Positions 37,625 through 46,954 of a stretch of DNA of 50,072 bases are shown piece by piece. The notes beneath the pieces are model-generated. The model ran no database searches. It saw only the letters and a list, made by a program, of their open reading frames with translations, and was not told the DNA's origin. Position numbers and translations under genes: made by a program. This DNA is from a virus, in IMG/VR virus record IMGVR_UViG_3300030099_000111, positions 1 to 50,072 of that record; one strand, given 5' to 3'. Position 1 is the first letter of the stretch. Every line of letters begins with the position of its first letter.

Positions 37625-39052
37625 TTAGTTACCCCACGTTTCTGGATTGCCGATATTTATAAGCATAGGTGTTCCATCATCTTTACTTGAGTCTTTATAA
37701 TCTCTAGAGCCTAACAAAAAACCCATGTTGTGTGCAACATCTAGAAAACCTATTTTACCTTGTCTATATGCATTTGCTGTATCAATTACACCTTTTGCTG
37801 TAGAATATTTTTCTTCAAACTCTTCTGTGTCAAGAATAGGATATTTACCTTTTTTATTTGGTTCTACAGAGTAGTCAGTGTATATATTATAATCATATGT
37901 ATCTTTTACTATAACATCCCCATTATCTCTTTGTGTCAAAAATGTGTCACCCACAGAATAATAAGCTCTCATGGCAGGAGGTAAACCTAAAGGAGAATCG
38001 CTTTCACCAGTTGCAACTTTTAAAATATCTTTTGCTGTATCTATCTGCTGTCCTCTAGTTACTGTTCCCTCTCCATACCTATTCCACATTTCTCTAAAAT
38101 GATTTAACTCACCGTCTGTAAAGTATGTTTCATCTATTGTTTTTTTACCTGTCCATACATTTCTATCTAAACCAAATATATTTCTAAGTAAAAGTTTTGC
38201 AGGGGTTGACTTTACTAAATCTAAATATCTACCAGCAGTGGATTCACCAAAATTAAAAACGCCAGGAACAATACTAGCTTGTTTAGGAACTAAAGATTGT
38301 TGAGCTAAAAAGTCATCGTCATATATTACCTCGCCAGGCTCTAACGTTTCTACTTCAATCTCTGGTACACCTACTAACGCTGCTGTTGTGTTCTTACCTA
38401 CTATACCATCAACTTTTAAACCTTTTTCTTTTTGAAAAGCTTTGATGGCTTTCTTTGTTTGTGGACCTATAATACCATCTACCTTAATATTATAACCTGC
38501 ATCAACTAGCTTTTGTTGTATTTGTTTATTGTTTAACTCTACAGGTTCTTCAGGAAGCGGTTCTATAAATGTTTCAGGATCTGGTGGTCTACTTTCTGAC
38601 TGTTCTTTAGCTAACATAGCTGTCACATCAACTAGTAAATCATTTACTACTGGAGATTTTAATTTTTGTTGCATCACTTTCGGTACTTCATTACCAAACC
38701 TAGAAAGCCTTCTTACGGTGGTGCCATGTCTATCGTACAGAGAGTTTGGGTTTATTAGTAGCTCTTGCAGACTAGCACTATCTAACTCAACACCTTGATC
38801 CTCATCCTCGCTATCGTCATAGTTATTCATCATGGTAATAGTATCTGTGGTAGCTGCTATCGGGTCAGTTGGTTTGTCATCATCGTCATCATCATCTTCA
38901 GGTCTAGGCACAGGTCTTGGACTAGACATCAATCCTGTAGGTCTAGCTTTAGGACGCAGACTTGAGGTTACAGCACCTGATGGTTCTTTATCCTCTTGTC
39001 CAATACCCAAGAAGTTTTTGATTATTTCACCTAATCCTAATTGTTCAGCCAT
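37625..39052 (-). CDS. Peptidoglycan-binding virion protein
   Basis: A 475-residue protein. An Asp run (DDDDDDD, near residues 53-59) is followed by a helical stretch, then a PG_binding_1-type domain at about residues 172-230 (KLVDAGYNIKVDGIIGPQTKKAI and GLKVDGIVGKNTTAAL). The C-terminal 230 residues have Tyr/Asp-rich segments with no clear motif. It may anchor or carry a murein hydrolase activity for entry, or serve in lysis with the nearby holin candidate. Confidence 0.75.
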   Translation of the reverse strand: MAEQLGLGEIIKNFLGIGQEDKEPSGAVTSSLRPKARPTGLMSSPRPVPRPEDDDDDDDKPTDPIAATTDTITMMNNYDDSEDEDQGVELDSASLQELLINPNSLYDRHGTTVRRLSRFGNEVPKVMQQKLKSPVVNDLLVDVTAMLAKEQSESRPPDPETFIEPLPEEPVELNNKQIQQKLVDAGYNIKVDGIIGPQTKKAIKAFQKEKGLKVDGIVGKNTTAALVGVPEIEVETLEPGEVIYDDDFLAQQSLVPKQASIVPGVFNFGESTAGRYLDLVKSTPAKLLLRNIFGLDRNVWTGKKTIDETYFTDGELNHFREMWNRYGEGTVTRGQQIDTAKDILKVATGESDSPLGLPPAMRAYYSVGDTFLTQRDNGDVIVKDTYDYNIYTDYSVEPNKKGKYPILDTEEFEEKYSTAKGVIDTANAYRQGKIGFLDVAHNMGFLLGSRDYKDSSKDDGTPMLINIGNPETWGN

Positions 39053-39063
39053 TTTATTTTACC

Positions 39064-42000
39064 TTATGAAAAGAAACTACCTATGCCACCTGCTTCTCCA
39101 ACAGCGCCAACTACAGCAGATAAAAACGTACCTGTGGCTGCTGAGAATGCAGCATCACCAGCAGCATCATTATTTATTTTTGCTTTAACTAACTCAAACT
39201 CTCTGTCTGCTTGTTTCTCTGATGTAGTCCAAGCATAGTTCATTAGGTCACGCTCTTGTTGCCATAACTCTGCAATACCTTGTGCAGTTAAGTTGTTAGC
39301 TACAGCAGCAGCCCTCATGTTAGCATCGTTTATATTTTGATTGTTTATGGTGGCTATCTGTTGCCGCCACTGTGCATTAGCTTGTGCCACGACTAACTGG
39401 TTCTGTGCGTTAAACATATCTCTTTGATTTTCTAGCTCTTGATTAAACTTAGAAATAGAGTTAAGCTCACCTGTGTTAAACTGATTCATAGCATTCATCT
39501 GTGCATTGTTAAACATATCTATCTGTGAATCTTGATTCATCATAAATTGTCTAGTTTGGTTTAGGCTAGACGAGTTGAACTGTGCTGCTGCATTAGCTGC
39601 ACCTTGATCACTAAAGATACTTTGTATTGACTCTTGTGCCTTAAACAACTCCATTTGTTGTAGCTTGTCAATGTTAGACAAGTCCAGTGATAAAAACGCA
39701 TTTGCTTTTTGTTGTGCTGCTTGTTGCTCGTTAGACAGATTAGTTACATCAACTTGTGTTAGTGCTGCTGCGTCTGCTAATAATTTAGCTTGCTCGTTAG
39801 TTATATTAGTTATGTCAAAGGTTTGTACTAGTTCTGAGTTACGTAATACACGAGTCTGATCTGCGCTAAACTGTAAGTTAGCTATCTCAGCAATACGATC
39901 TGCACGTATGACATTTACTTGTTGTTCGTTAGTAAGTTCTTGTCCACGCATAGCCGCTTCTATTTGTGCGTTAGCCAATGCAGTCTGTTGACGGTTAGAC
40001 AAGTTTTCTACATCAATGTTTAACTTGTTAGTCATGTTAAATAATCGAACTTGTTGTTCGTTGCTCAACTCTGCTTCACGTTCTTGAATCTGGTTAGACA
40101 CATTAAACAAAGATGTTTGTTGTCTGTTATCCAACACTCTACCTTGCATAGCAGCAGCAGCCACAGCATCTTGTATGAATGCCTGTTGCTTGTTTGTAGC
40201 GTTTTGCATTTCTGTTTCAAATGCTTGTGTGCTTGTAAGCACAGCTACCTGCTGCTCATTACTGAGCACCTGCCCCATCATAGACGCTTTGACTTGTAAA
40301 TTAGATAGCGCAGTCTGCTGGGCGTTTGACAGGTTTGTAAGATCTACTTCAAGTGCCTGTGTGGACTCTAGTATAGATGCCTGTTGTCTGTTAGTTAAGT
40401 TTAGATTGTTTACTTCTGCAAACCTAGCTGCATTTGCTAAAGCAACGTTTTGTGACACGTTTAGGTTTTGGTTTCTTAGACCTGCTCTCAGTTGTGCTTG
40501 TGCTAACACTGCCTCTTGGGTATTGCTCAAGTTAGTTAACTGCAGATTTGCATTGTTGGTGCTATTCTGTATAGCAGCCGCTTGTTGGTTGTTTAAATTT
40601 TCTAGCTCAAACCTCTGTGCAGCAGCAGCGTTAGCTAAAGCTACAGCTTGTTTATTACGGATATTCTCCATGTCTATAGCTTGAAAGATAGACGCATCAG
40701 CCTGTGCTATTGGTATGGCGCTCTCCATAGCAGCCTGTATCATAGCTGCCCCTGCCATAGAACTAGCACCTAAACCTCTAGCATTCATAACTTCGTTTAC
40801 TTTACGTAGTGCTCCTGCAGCCCACGCAGGTGTACCATCGTTAAACGAATCCATAAGTTTTTCTAGTTGGAAAGATACTGTAGACTGTGGGCTAACTTCA
40901 CCCTTAGTGAACTGTGCTTCTAACTGTTGTGTGAATGTAGCAGTCTGTGCTTTTAGTGTGGCTGCTTCGTTTAGTCCACTGAGTGTTTGTCCAGTTACGA
41001 CAATTTCCTCTGTGTTCAATATGTTGTTTACATCTACTATTTCATTTGCATCTACAACTGTAGCTTGTTCTGCTGTTATGTCAGGCACAAACTCTGTTTG
41101 TTTTTGCTGTGCGTTTGCTATCTCAGAAAACTCTGCAGCATTCTCTACTCGTGTAGCCTCTGCAGTAGCTGACTGTGTAGGTGGTAATGTGTAATCAACT
41201 TGAGGTGTGGCTATAGGTGTGTCTGTTGCAAACTTAGCAGCATCTACTTCCTCTACAGGTTCTGTAATCTGTTGATCTGGAGCTTGTACAATCTCATCAA
41301 AGGTAGCTGGATCAGGTAGTTCACCCTCCTGTATATCTCTAGTTATTTTTTGTACTTCTCTTATTTCTTCTAAAGTTTTAGGATCTAAGTCTAACTGAGC
41401 CAACTCTTCTGGTGGCATAGTAGCAGCTTTAGCTATAGCGTCATCAGACAGTGTACCTGTCTTGGCTGCAAACTCTTCTAGTGCAGTTTTAACTTTTGCT
41501 TGAGACATGTAAGCAGTGTAGATGGCTGCTGCTGCATCTGTAGCATCCTGTGCTACTTGTGCTTGTTGTCTAGCTACATACTCTACTAAATCCTCTTCAG
41601 GAGTTCCTATAGGTGCAGGTGGGTACTTTATATTTATTTCATCTGGAGACATTCTAGCTAGATAGCCTCGAACTGCTTTGACTGATGGTGAGTTTACTGC
41701 ATCTGCAAGCGTTGCCTGTGCTGCAATAATATCATCTATACTAGCTACTTCACCTGTGCCTTTGTCTATAAGTTGACCATTCTGTACTTTAAGTAAAGAT
41801 ACATCTTGTTTAGTTACAAGTGTTTGAGGTGAGCTTATTGTTTGTGCTAGAGATTCTGCTACGGTAGGTATGTCAGTAACCTTCATGCGTTCTTCTGCAG
41901 ATTTTAAGTCTCCGTAAGTAGTTTCTATAAGAGACTGTGCATTTTCTAAGTTTAGTTTTGCTGCATCATACTCATTTGTTAATCTTGTTTTTTCTTCTTC

Positions 42001-43359
42001 TGATACTATATTTCTAGATGCAATAGTTGCTGCAGCTAATATGTTAGCACGTCCAATAGCATAACTGTTATTATTGTGAAATGTTTTAACAATAGTTCCG
42101 TCAGGATATTCTAGTTGTATGTAAGTCTTACCATTAGTGTGTACAAAAGTACCTAACTTGTAATCCTTTGGGTCTACAACATTAGTCATTTCTGATACAG
42201 TTGTTTTAGCCCAAGCTTTATCATCTGCTATTCTTCTGTTTCTACCCTCTGTACCTTCATTAAAGTCTGTTTGAAAAGCAGCTTCTATAGCAGCATCAGG
42301 ATCAGTGTACAAATCTGATGGATCTGTTAGTTTGTTAAACGCTTGCTGTGCGTCTGTTAATGTTTTCTGTGCATCAGCGTATGCCTGTTGTGCCTGATCT
42401 AATTGTGTCTGACCCTGACCAGCCGCAAATTTTGGTATTGTAACATCGGTTTGTTGTGTTTGTGGTTGTGCTGTAGTTAAATCAGTGCGTAAACCTAAAT
42501 CAGTAGCGGTGGTAGTATCAAATGGAGTTCCTGTAAAGTCTGGCTGTGTGGCAGATCCTTCAGTAATTTGTTTTAGATCATCATCAGTTGTAGTTATTTC
42601 ATCAGGTAGCTCTGACGTTATACCTGTACCTGTAGTGCCTGTACCTGTAGTTGTAGCTAAAAGATTAGTTGCGCTTGCATCAGCACCAACACCAAAGTTA
42701 ACACCTGCTTTTTGGGCTTGTTCTAGCGTTGGTAAATTACGTAATATTTGTCCATTTGCATCTACTATAGCAAATCCTTTAGCGCCACCAATATTTGTTT
42801 CAACTATACTAGGTTTATTAAATGTTTGTCCTACATTAAAATACTCTATTGTTTCTCCTTGTGTATTTTTTGTTCCTAGTTTTTCTGAATCAGTGGTTGA
42901 TTTACTAGTTATATTAGGGTCAGGAGCATTGCTTGCATACATCTGACCTGTGGCTTGTTGAGCAGCAGCGACAATATTATCAGATGCCATAATAGCATTC
43001 CAATTACGAGTGTCTTGATTAGATCCTACAACACCATATAGTAAATCAGATGCCTGTTTAGATAGAGCAGCATAACTACCATCAGCCTGTGTCTCCTTTA
43101 AAGATTTGCCACTAATAGCTTCTATAAGTTCTCGCGAACTAGGTTTTACTATTTTACCACCGCCTTGAAAGCCCATAGACATTGGTCTACCTTCAATACG
43201 ATCTCTAGCCATTTCGTTATAACGGCCTAGCATAGATGCAGCAGATGGTGTGGCTGCTACAAAAGCATCCATCATCTCTTTATCTACAGGACCATCATAG
43301 CCAAGCTCACTTAGCAGTTGATGTGTTTGTTGATTTGTAAAACCTTTAAACTTAGCCAT
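39064..43359 (-). CDS. 1431-residue repeat protein (tape-measure or ejection protein)
   Basis: The N-terminal part (1-200) includes a Gly/Lys motif GFQGGGKIVKP; residues about 230-870 are low-complexity and Gln/Thr/Ala/Glu-rich. From residue 900 to 1251 there are 16 gap-free repeats of 22 residues with Gln always at position 5 (for example LSNEQQ). From 1260 to about 1347 eight 11-residue repeats follow (QFN-, MFN- and KFN-starts). The C-terminus is Gly/Ala-rich and hydrophobic (FLSAVVGAVGEAGGIGSFF). Hendecad helices plus a hydrophobic end suggest a membrane-active or rod-like virion protein. Confidence 0.7.
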   Translation of the reverse strand: MAKFKGFTNQQTHQLLSELGYDGPVDKEMMDAFVAATPSAASMLGRYNEMARDRIEGRPMSMGFQGGGKIVKPSSRELIEAISGKSLKETQADGSYAALSKQASDLLYGVVGSNQDTRNWNAIMASDNIVAAAQQATGQMYASNAPDPNITSKSTTDSEKLGTKNTQGETIEYFNVGQTFNKPSIVETNIGGAKGFAIVDANGQILRNLPTLEQAQKAGVNFGVGADASATNLLATTTGTGTTGTGITSELPDEITTTDDDLKQITEGSATQPDFTGTPFDTTTATDLGLRTDLTTAQPQTQQTDVTIPKFAAGQGQTQLDQAQQAYADAQKTLTDAQQAFNKLTDPSDLYTDPDAAIEAAFQTDFNEGTEGRNRRIADDKAWAKTTVSEMTNVVDPKDYKLGTFVHTNGKTYIQLEYPDGTIVKTFHNNNSYAIGRANILAAATIASRNIVSEEEKTRLTNEYDAAKLNLENAQSLIETTYGDLKSAEERMKVTDIPTVAESLAQTISSPQTLVTKQDVSLLKVQNGQLIDKGTGEVASIDDIIAAQATLADAVNSPSVKAVRGYLARMSPDEINIKYPPAPIGTPEEDLVEYVARQQAQVAQDATDAAAAIYTAYMSQAKVKTALEEFAAKTGTLSDDAIAKAATMPPEELAQLDLDPKTLEEIREVQKITRDIQEGELPDPATFDEIVQAPDQQITEPVEEVDAAKFATDTPIATPQVDYTLPPTQSATAEATRVENAAEFSEIANAQQKQTEFVPDITAEQATVVDANEIVDVNNILNTEEIVVTGQTLSGLNEAATLKAQTATFTQQLEAQFTKGEVSPQSTVSFQLEKLMDSFNDGTPAWAAGALRKVNEVMNARGLGASSMAGAAMIQAAMESAIPIAQADASIFQAIDMENIRNKQAVALANAAAAQRFELENLNNQQAAAIQNSTNNANLQLTNLSNTQEAVLAQAQLRAGLRNQNLNVSQNVALANAARFAEVNNLNLTNRQQASILESTQALEVDLTNLSNAQQTALSNLQVKASMMGQVLSNEQQVAVLTSTQAFETEMQNATNKQQAFIQDAVAAAAMQGRVLDNRQQTSLFNVSNQIQEREAELSNEQQVRLFNMTNKLNIDVENLSNRQQTALANAQIEAAMRGQELTNEQQVNVIRADRIAEIANLQFSADQTRVLRNSELVQTFDITNITNEQAKLLADAAALTQVDVTNLSNEQQAAQQKANAFLSLDLSNIDKLQQMELFKAQESIQSIFSDQGAANAAAQFNSSSLNQTRQFMMNQDSQIDMFNNAQMNAMNQFNTGELNSISKFNQELENQRDMFNAQNQLVVAQANAQWRQQIATINNQNINDANMRAAAVANNLTAQGIAELWQQERDLMNYAWTTSEKQADREFELVKAKINNDAAGDAAFSAATGTFLSAVVGAVGEAGGIGSFFS
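39607..40662 (-). repeat. Coding repeat, sixteen 66-bp units
   Basis: Sixteen consecutive units of 22 codons encode the repeat with a fixed Gln at position 5 and Asn usually at position 3. Units differ in DNA sequence by many bases, so the array is old and kept by selection on register rather than recently copied. Confidence 0.85.
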
Positions 43360-43818
43360 TTATGTCACCATGTATATTATGAAACCTAGCATTGCTGCCC
43401 CAGTTAGTATTATCAGTATTGAAAGAGTCCAAGTAACTATTGCCTCTTGTATTTCTGCTTTACGATACTCTTGATCTTTCTTTTGTTTACGTATCTTACC
43501 CTCAGTAGCTATAAGCTCATCCCATGCAGATGGCCCCATGCTAAAACTAATCCAATCCTTTAGCTCTTTTCGCATGGCTTCAGCTTTCTTTTTAGCTGTA
43601 AATATAGCCAAAGCTTCTGCTTCAACAGATTGTCCGTTTAGTGCTTTCCACCACGGAGGATTTTTATTTTTCTGTTCTGCGTAGGACAGATCACTCATAG
43701 CACCTGCCCATTGGGTCAACTGTCCTGACATATCTTGTAGATCCTTGCCTACTTGAAAGCCTTTCTTTAGCGCATTAAACGCAACAGTTGCACCACCGAT
43801 AATGGTAACTGGGTCCAC
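43360..43818 (-). CDS. Membrane-anchored virion protein, unknown
   Basis: A 152-residue protein with a Gly/Ala-rich start (TIIGGATVAFNALKKGFQVGKDL), a charged helical middle with PPWWKAL, and a C-terminal hydrophobic span (about residues 128-150, TWTLSILIILTGAAMLGFIIYM). It starts 27 bases before a further membrane protein gene. A role in DNA entry or tail assembly is possible. Confidence 0.6.
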   Translation of the reverse strand: MDPVTIIGGATVAFNALKKGFQVGKDLQDMSGQLTQWAGAMSDLSYAEQKNKNPPWWKALNGQSVEAEALAIFTAKKKAEAMRKELKDWISFSMGPSAWDELIATEGKIRKQKKDQEYRKAEIQEAIVTWTLSILIILTGAAMLGFIIYMVT

Positions 43819-43845
43819 GAGTCCTCTCCCTACTCTTGGTATGTA

Positions 43846-44091
43846 TTATTTAAACGTCATCCAAACTGCTGTAGCTAAGAATGTTAACACGGCTACGGTT
43901 CCCATCTTTACTGTCGTAGCCCATATGCTTTTCTTAGTGTATCTCCATGCCTCTAACAAACCACGCATATCTCTAATGTCGTTAGCTGCATCTTCATCCT
44001 GTAAACCTATCTCACGCAAAGCTGCAGTCGCACCTTTTTTAGCAGCACGATCTAACATATCCTCTAATTGCTCTGGTGTAATGTCAGCCAT
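43846..44091 (-). CDS. Small one-span membrane protein, DUF6127-like
   Basis: An 81-residue protein with the pattern AAKKGATAALREIGLQDEDAANDIRDMRGLLEAW and a C-terminal hydrophobic span (about residues 60-79). The pattern matches a phage family I associate with DUF6127. It may be a holin or membrane-anchored virion protein. Overlaps the upstream gene by eight bases. Confidence 0.65.
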   Translation of the reverse strand: MADITPEQLEDMLDRAAKKGATAALREIGLQDEDAANDIRDMRGLLEAWRYTKKSIWATTVKMGTVAVLTFLATAVWMTFK

Positions 44092-44947
44092 CTGTCTTAT
44101 CCTCTAGTTGTGGTGTGTTTGTTAAAGATGTTTTATCTAGTATATTAAATCCACGACTGTTAGCAAAGTCACCTGGGCAATGCGCCCACTTATCTGCACA
44201 AGCTTCTAGCCACTGCACTGTGTGGTGATGCTCTGGCGCTTTACCTTCTTGTACTATCTTGTTTTCCCACTCTAGGTAAGCAAACACTTCAGCCTGTGCC
44301 TGTGCTGCATTGATACCTAAATCAAACAAGTAAATCATGTTACCCTCATCAATGACACCGTTACGTGGTCTTGCACTGTTGAGTGCTTGCTTCATGCAAG
44401 TCATAATGTGATACTTAATTTCTTCTAGCTCGTAGTCTTCTTCTGTCAGTTCTTCTTTACCTATCTTTTCCATTAGGTTATCGTACTGGTTAGTAAAGAA
44501 GTTTAGTTTACGTACTGCACCCTCAACATAATTACGAGAGCTTGCAGCCTGTGCTTGCTTCTCTGTTATCTTAATCTCTAGCATCTCTTGTTCTAGTGGG
44601 TCAGTCTCTTCTAATAGTTTACGTTCTAGCTTCTTTAGTTTTACTTCATCCTTTTTCATCTTAAAGTAGGACTCTTGTAGCGCAGCCTTAGTTTTCTCTA
44701 TCTCAGCTAGACTGTGCTTAATAGAACGTATAGGTGTGATAGCTGTAACGTCCAGTGTTACACTCATCATCTGTGAGTGAGACTTATAGAAGTTGCTTGA
44801 TGCCTGTCGTATGGCAGGAGCATGTTCTTTAATATTAGCCAACATAGATTTGTATTCAGGCTTTGACATTGGTAGCTGAATGTCTATGTCTTGTGTGACC
44901 AGTTGTGTCTGATCCTCGTTATAAGTTTTTGATAAGTCTCTTAACAT
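44084..44947 (-). CDS. Coiled-coil protein, unknown
   Basis: A 287-residue protein with a long charged coiled coil (about 80-190) and a C-terminal His/Trp/Cys-rich segment (PEHHHTVQWLEACADKWAHC). Similar proteins occur in marine phages close to tail genes; no function is established. The gap to the propeller gene upstream is 14 bases. Confidence 0.6.
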   Translation of the reverse strand: MLRDLSKTYNEDQTQLVTQDIDIQLPMSKPEYKSMLANIKEHAPAIRQASSNFYKSHSQMMSVTLDVTAITPIRSIKHSLAEIEKTKAALQESYFKMKKDEVKLKKLERKLLEETDPLEQEMLEIKITEKQAQAASSRNYVEGAVRKLNFFTNQYDNLMEKIGKEELTEEDYELEEIKYHIMTCMKQALNSARPRNGVIDEGNMIYLFDLGINAAQAQAEVFAYLEWENKIVQEGKAPEHHHTVQWLEACADKWAHCPGDFANSRGFNILDKTSLTNTPQLEDKTDG

Positions 44948-44961
44948 GTTTTATTTTTTCC

Positions 44962-46002
44962 TTATGCTGCTATACCGCCATGACCGTTGGAACAAGCTGC
45001 AAAACTTTGCAACGCTGCTGTCAAATCTCCAAAGTCCGTAGTATTACCTGTAGTAGTTATTGTTATTTTTTCGATGTTGTTTGTAGTTGACGAATCTGTA
45101 TCACCTCCTGCAATAAGTCCAGTATCACCATGAGAAGTACCTGCAGGATACCATTTTGAAAGTGACATATCTCCAAAGTCTGTTGAGTTACCAGTGCTTG
45201 CTATGGTAATGTAATCTATTACATTTTGTTTGGAACTACCACCATCACCTCCTGCTGTAATGCCTCGTGTATTATTGCTCATACAACATCCTGATCTTCT
45301 TGCAACTGTAAGATTGCCAAAGTCTGATGCATTGCCTGTGCTTGCTATAGTTACATAATCTATAGTGTTATCGCCTTGATAACTACCCCCTGATCCCATG
45401 CTGCAAACAAATCTTGTAGTTGAGGCTGCTGACCTTGTTTCTTGTCTATTTGTAGATAAATCTCCAAAGTCTGTAGCATTTCCTGTGTTAGCTATGGTAA
45501 TATACTCAAGAGTTTTGTAACCCCCTGTATGGTTACCCCCACCACTAATGCCTCTCGTATTACTTCCTGCTGCACCACCGTCATAAAAATCACCTGTTAA
45601 ATTACCGAAGTCAGAAGCATTGCCATCAGTAGCTATTGTAACATACTGTATGACATTCTGATCACCTGATGTAGGTATGCCACCCATAAATACACCTCTA
45701 GTAGTTGATGCGACACCTGCATACAAAAACCTTGCTGCATCAAGATCTCCAAAGTCAGAAGCGTCTCCTGCTGATGAAGGATCTAATTTTTGAATAACAT
45801 TTACTCTAGTGCTTCCAGTATAGCCTCCTGCAAATAAAGCACGAGGGGCTAAGTTAGCTGCATTAGGCCAATTATCACCTTTAGTAAGATCAAAAGCTTC
45901 TTCAAGTGACCACACACCTGATGCTGCACTATTTGTAAGATTGCCATTAGGCACTACTTTAGTAGCAGATATAACGTTAGCTGTGAAGTCTTTAATTGAC
46001 AT
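44962..46002 (-). CDS. Six-repeat propeller-like protein 1 (receptor-binding candidate)
   Basis: A 346-residue protein with six repeats of about 50 residues, each ending in a version of GNATDFGDL and carrying TRGIxxGG about 15 residues later. Such repeats probably fold into a six-bladed propeller. The C-terminus (CSNGHGGIAA) would complete the last blade. It is one of three neighbouring genes of the same type, sharing one base with the next. A tail-spike or receptor-binding role is probable from place and repeat type. Confidence 0.65.
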   Translation of the reverse strand: MSIKDFTANVISATKVVPNGNLTNSAASGVWSLEEAFDLTKGDNWPNAANLAPRALFAGGYTGSTRVNVIQKLDPSSAGDASDFGDLDAARFLYAGVASTTRGVFMGGIPTSGDQNVIQYVTIATDGNASDFGNLTGDFYDGGAAGSNTRGISGGGNHTGGYKTLEYITIANTGNATDFGDLSTNRQETRSAASTTRFVCSMGSGGSYQGDNTIDYVTIASTGNASDFGNLTVARRSGCCMSNNTRGITAGGDGGSSKQNVIDYITIASTGNSTDFGDMSLSKWYPAGTSHGDTGLIAGGDTDSSTTNNIEKITITTTGNTTDFGDLTAALQSFAACSNGHGGIAA

Positions 46003-46952
46003 TACTGCACCCCTCCGTTGCTGCTAGATGTAGAATCTCTGTATCCTACTGTGGAGTCAAGGTCTCCATAGTCTGTTCCATCACCAGTTGTTGCTATAGT
46101 CATTTGGCTTAAAGTATTAGAACCTGAATGTTGAAATATAGCTAATGTTGCGCTACTTGCAGCCGAACTTTGATTGGGTACGGAAGTGGGTAAATCTCCA
46201 AAATCAGTTGCATTACCAGTGCTTGCAATTGTTACATACTCAACATGAACTTGATTTGAAGCTTGTGGGATTAAACTTCTTACTCCACTTCCACATGCCC
46301 CAAAAGCAGGGCCAGTGTAATTACTATCTCCAAAGTCAGAAGCGTTTCCGTCAGAAGCTATTGTAACATAATCAATAACGTTTCTACTAGAGCTACCATC
46401 AAAACCTCTAAAAAACAAACCTCTTGTTGATGAGGAGTCTGCTGCAAGATTTCTTACAGCGGCACTTAGATCGCCAAAGTCAGACGCATTGCCTGTAGAA
46501 CCTATAGTAATTTTTTGTATTGTATTATAATAAGTAGAGTTGTTAGCATAACCCCCTGCATATAAACCTATTGTAGCACTATTACATGAAGCACCTATAT
46601 GAGGGGTATTTGTTAGATTACCAAAGTCTGTAGCGTTACCTGCATTTGCAATAGTTACATAATCTATAGTATTAACAGGGAAAAAACTTCCAGAGGTAGA
46701 CCCGCCTTGAAAACAAGCTCTTGTTGTTGAGGCGCAACCACTAGGGCTGTGCCTAGCTTGAGTCAAGTCTCCAAAGTCTACTGCGTTTGCTCCCCCTGTA
46801 TTTATGTCTATAGATACAATAGTGTTAATAGCAGTTGAACCATCTAACCCCCCTGCAGATAGCATCCTACCTTGACTTGGAAAAAATATAGGCCAATCTG
46901 ATCTATACTGCAACTGTGTTGTGAGTGACCACACGCCATTAAAGTTAGGCAT
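46002..46952 (-). CDS. Six-repeat propeller-like protein 2
   Basis: A 316-residue protein with six repeats ending in VDFGDL, TDFGNL, SDFGDL, SDFGDS, TDFGDL and TDYGDL. It lacks the N-terminal domain of the third copy and starts MPNFNGVWSLTTQLQYRSDWP. Its start is two bases after the stop of the third copy. It probably formed by gene duplication. Confidence 0.65.
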   Translation of the reverse strand: MPNFNGVWSLTTQLQYRSDWPIFFPSQGRMLSAGGLDGSTAINTIVSIDINTGGANAVDFGDLTQARHSPSGCASTTRACFQGGSTSGSFFPVNTIDYVTIANAGNATDFGNLTNTPHIGASCNSATIGLYAGGYANNSTYYNTIQKITIGSTGNASDFGDLSAAVRNLAADSSSTRGLFFRGFDGSSSRNVIDYVTIASDGNASDFGDSNYTGPAFGACGSGVRSLIPQASNQVHVEYVTIASTGNATDFGDLPTSVPNQSSAASSATLAIFQHSGSNTLSQMTIATTGDGTDYGDLDSTVGYRDSTSSSNGGVQ

Positions 46953-46954
46953 AG

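Noticed and set aside
40175-40684. Long plus-strand frames with Cys/Ala-rich products opposite the 1431-residue gene
   Set aside because: Antisense shadows of the 22-residue repeats; no ribosome sites and wrong direction for the block.
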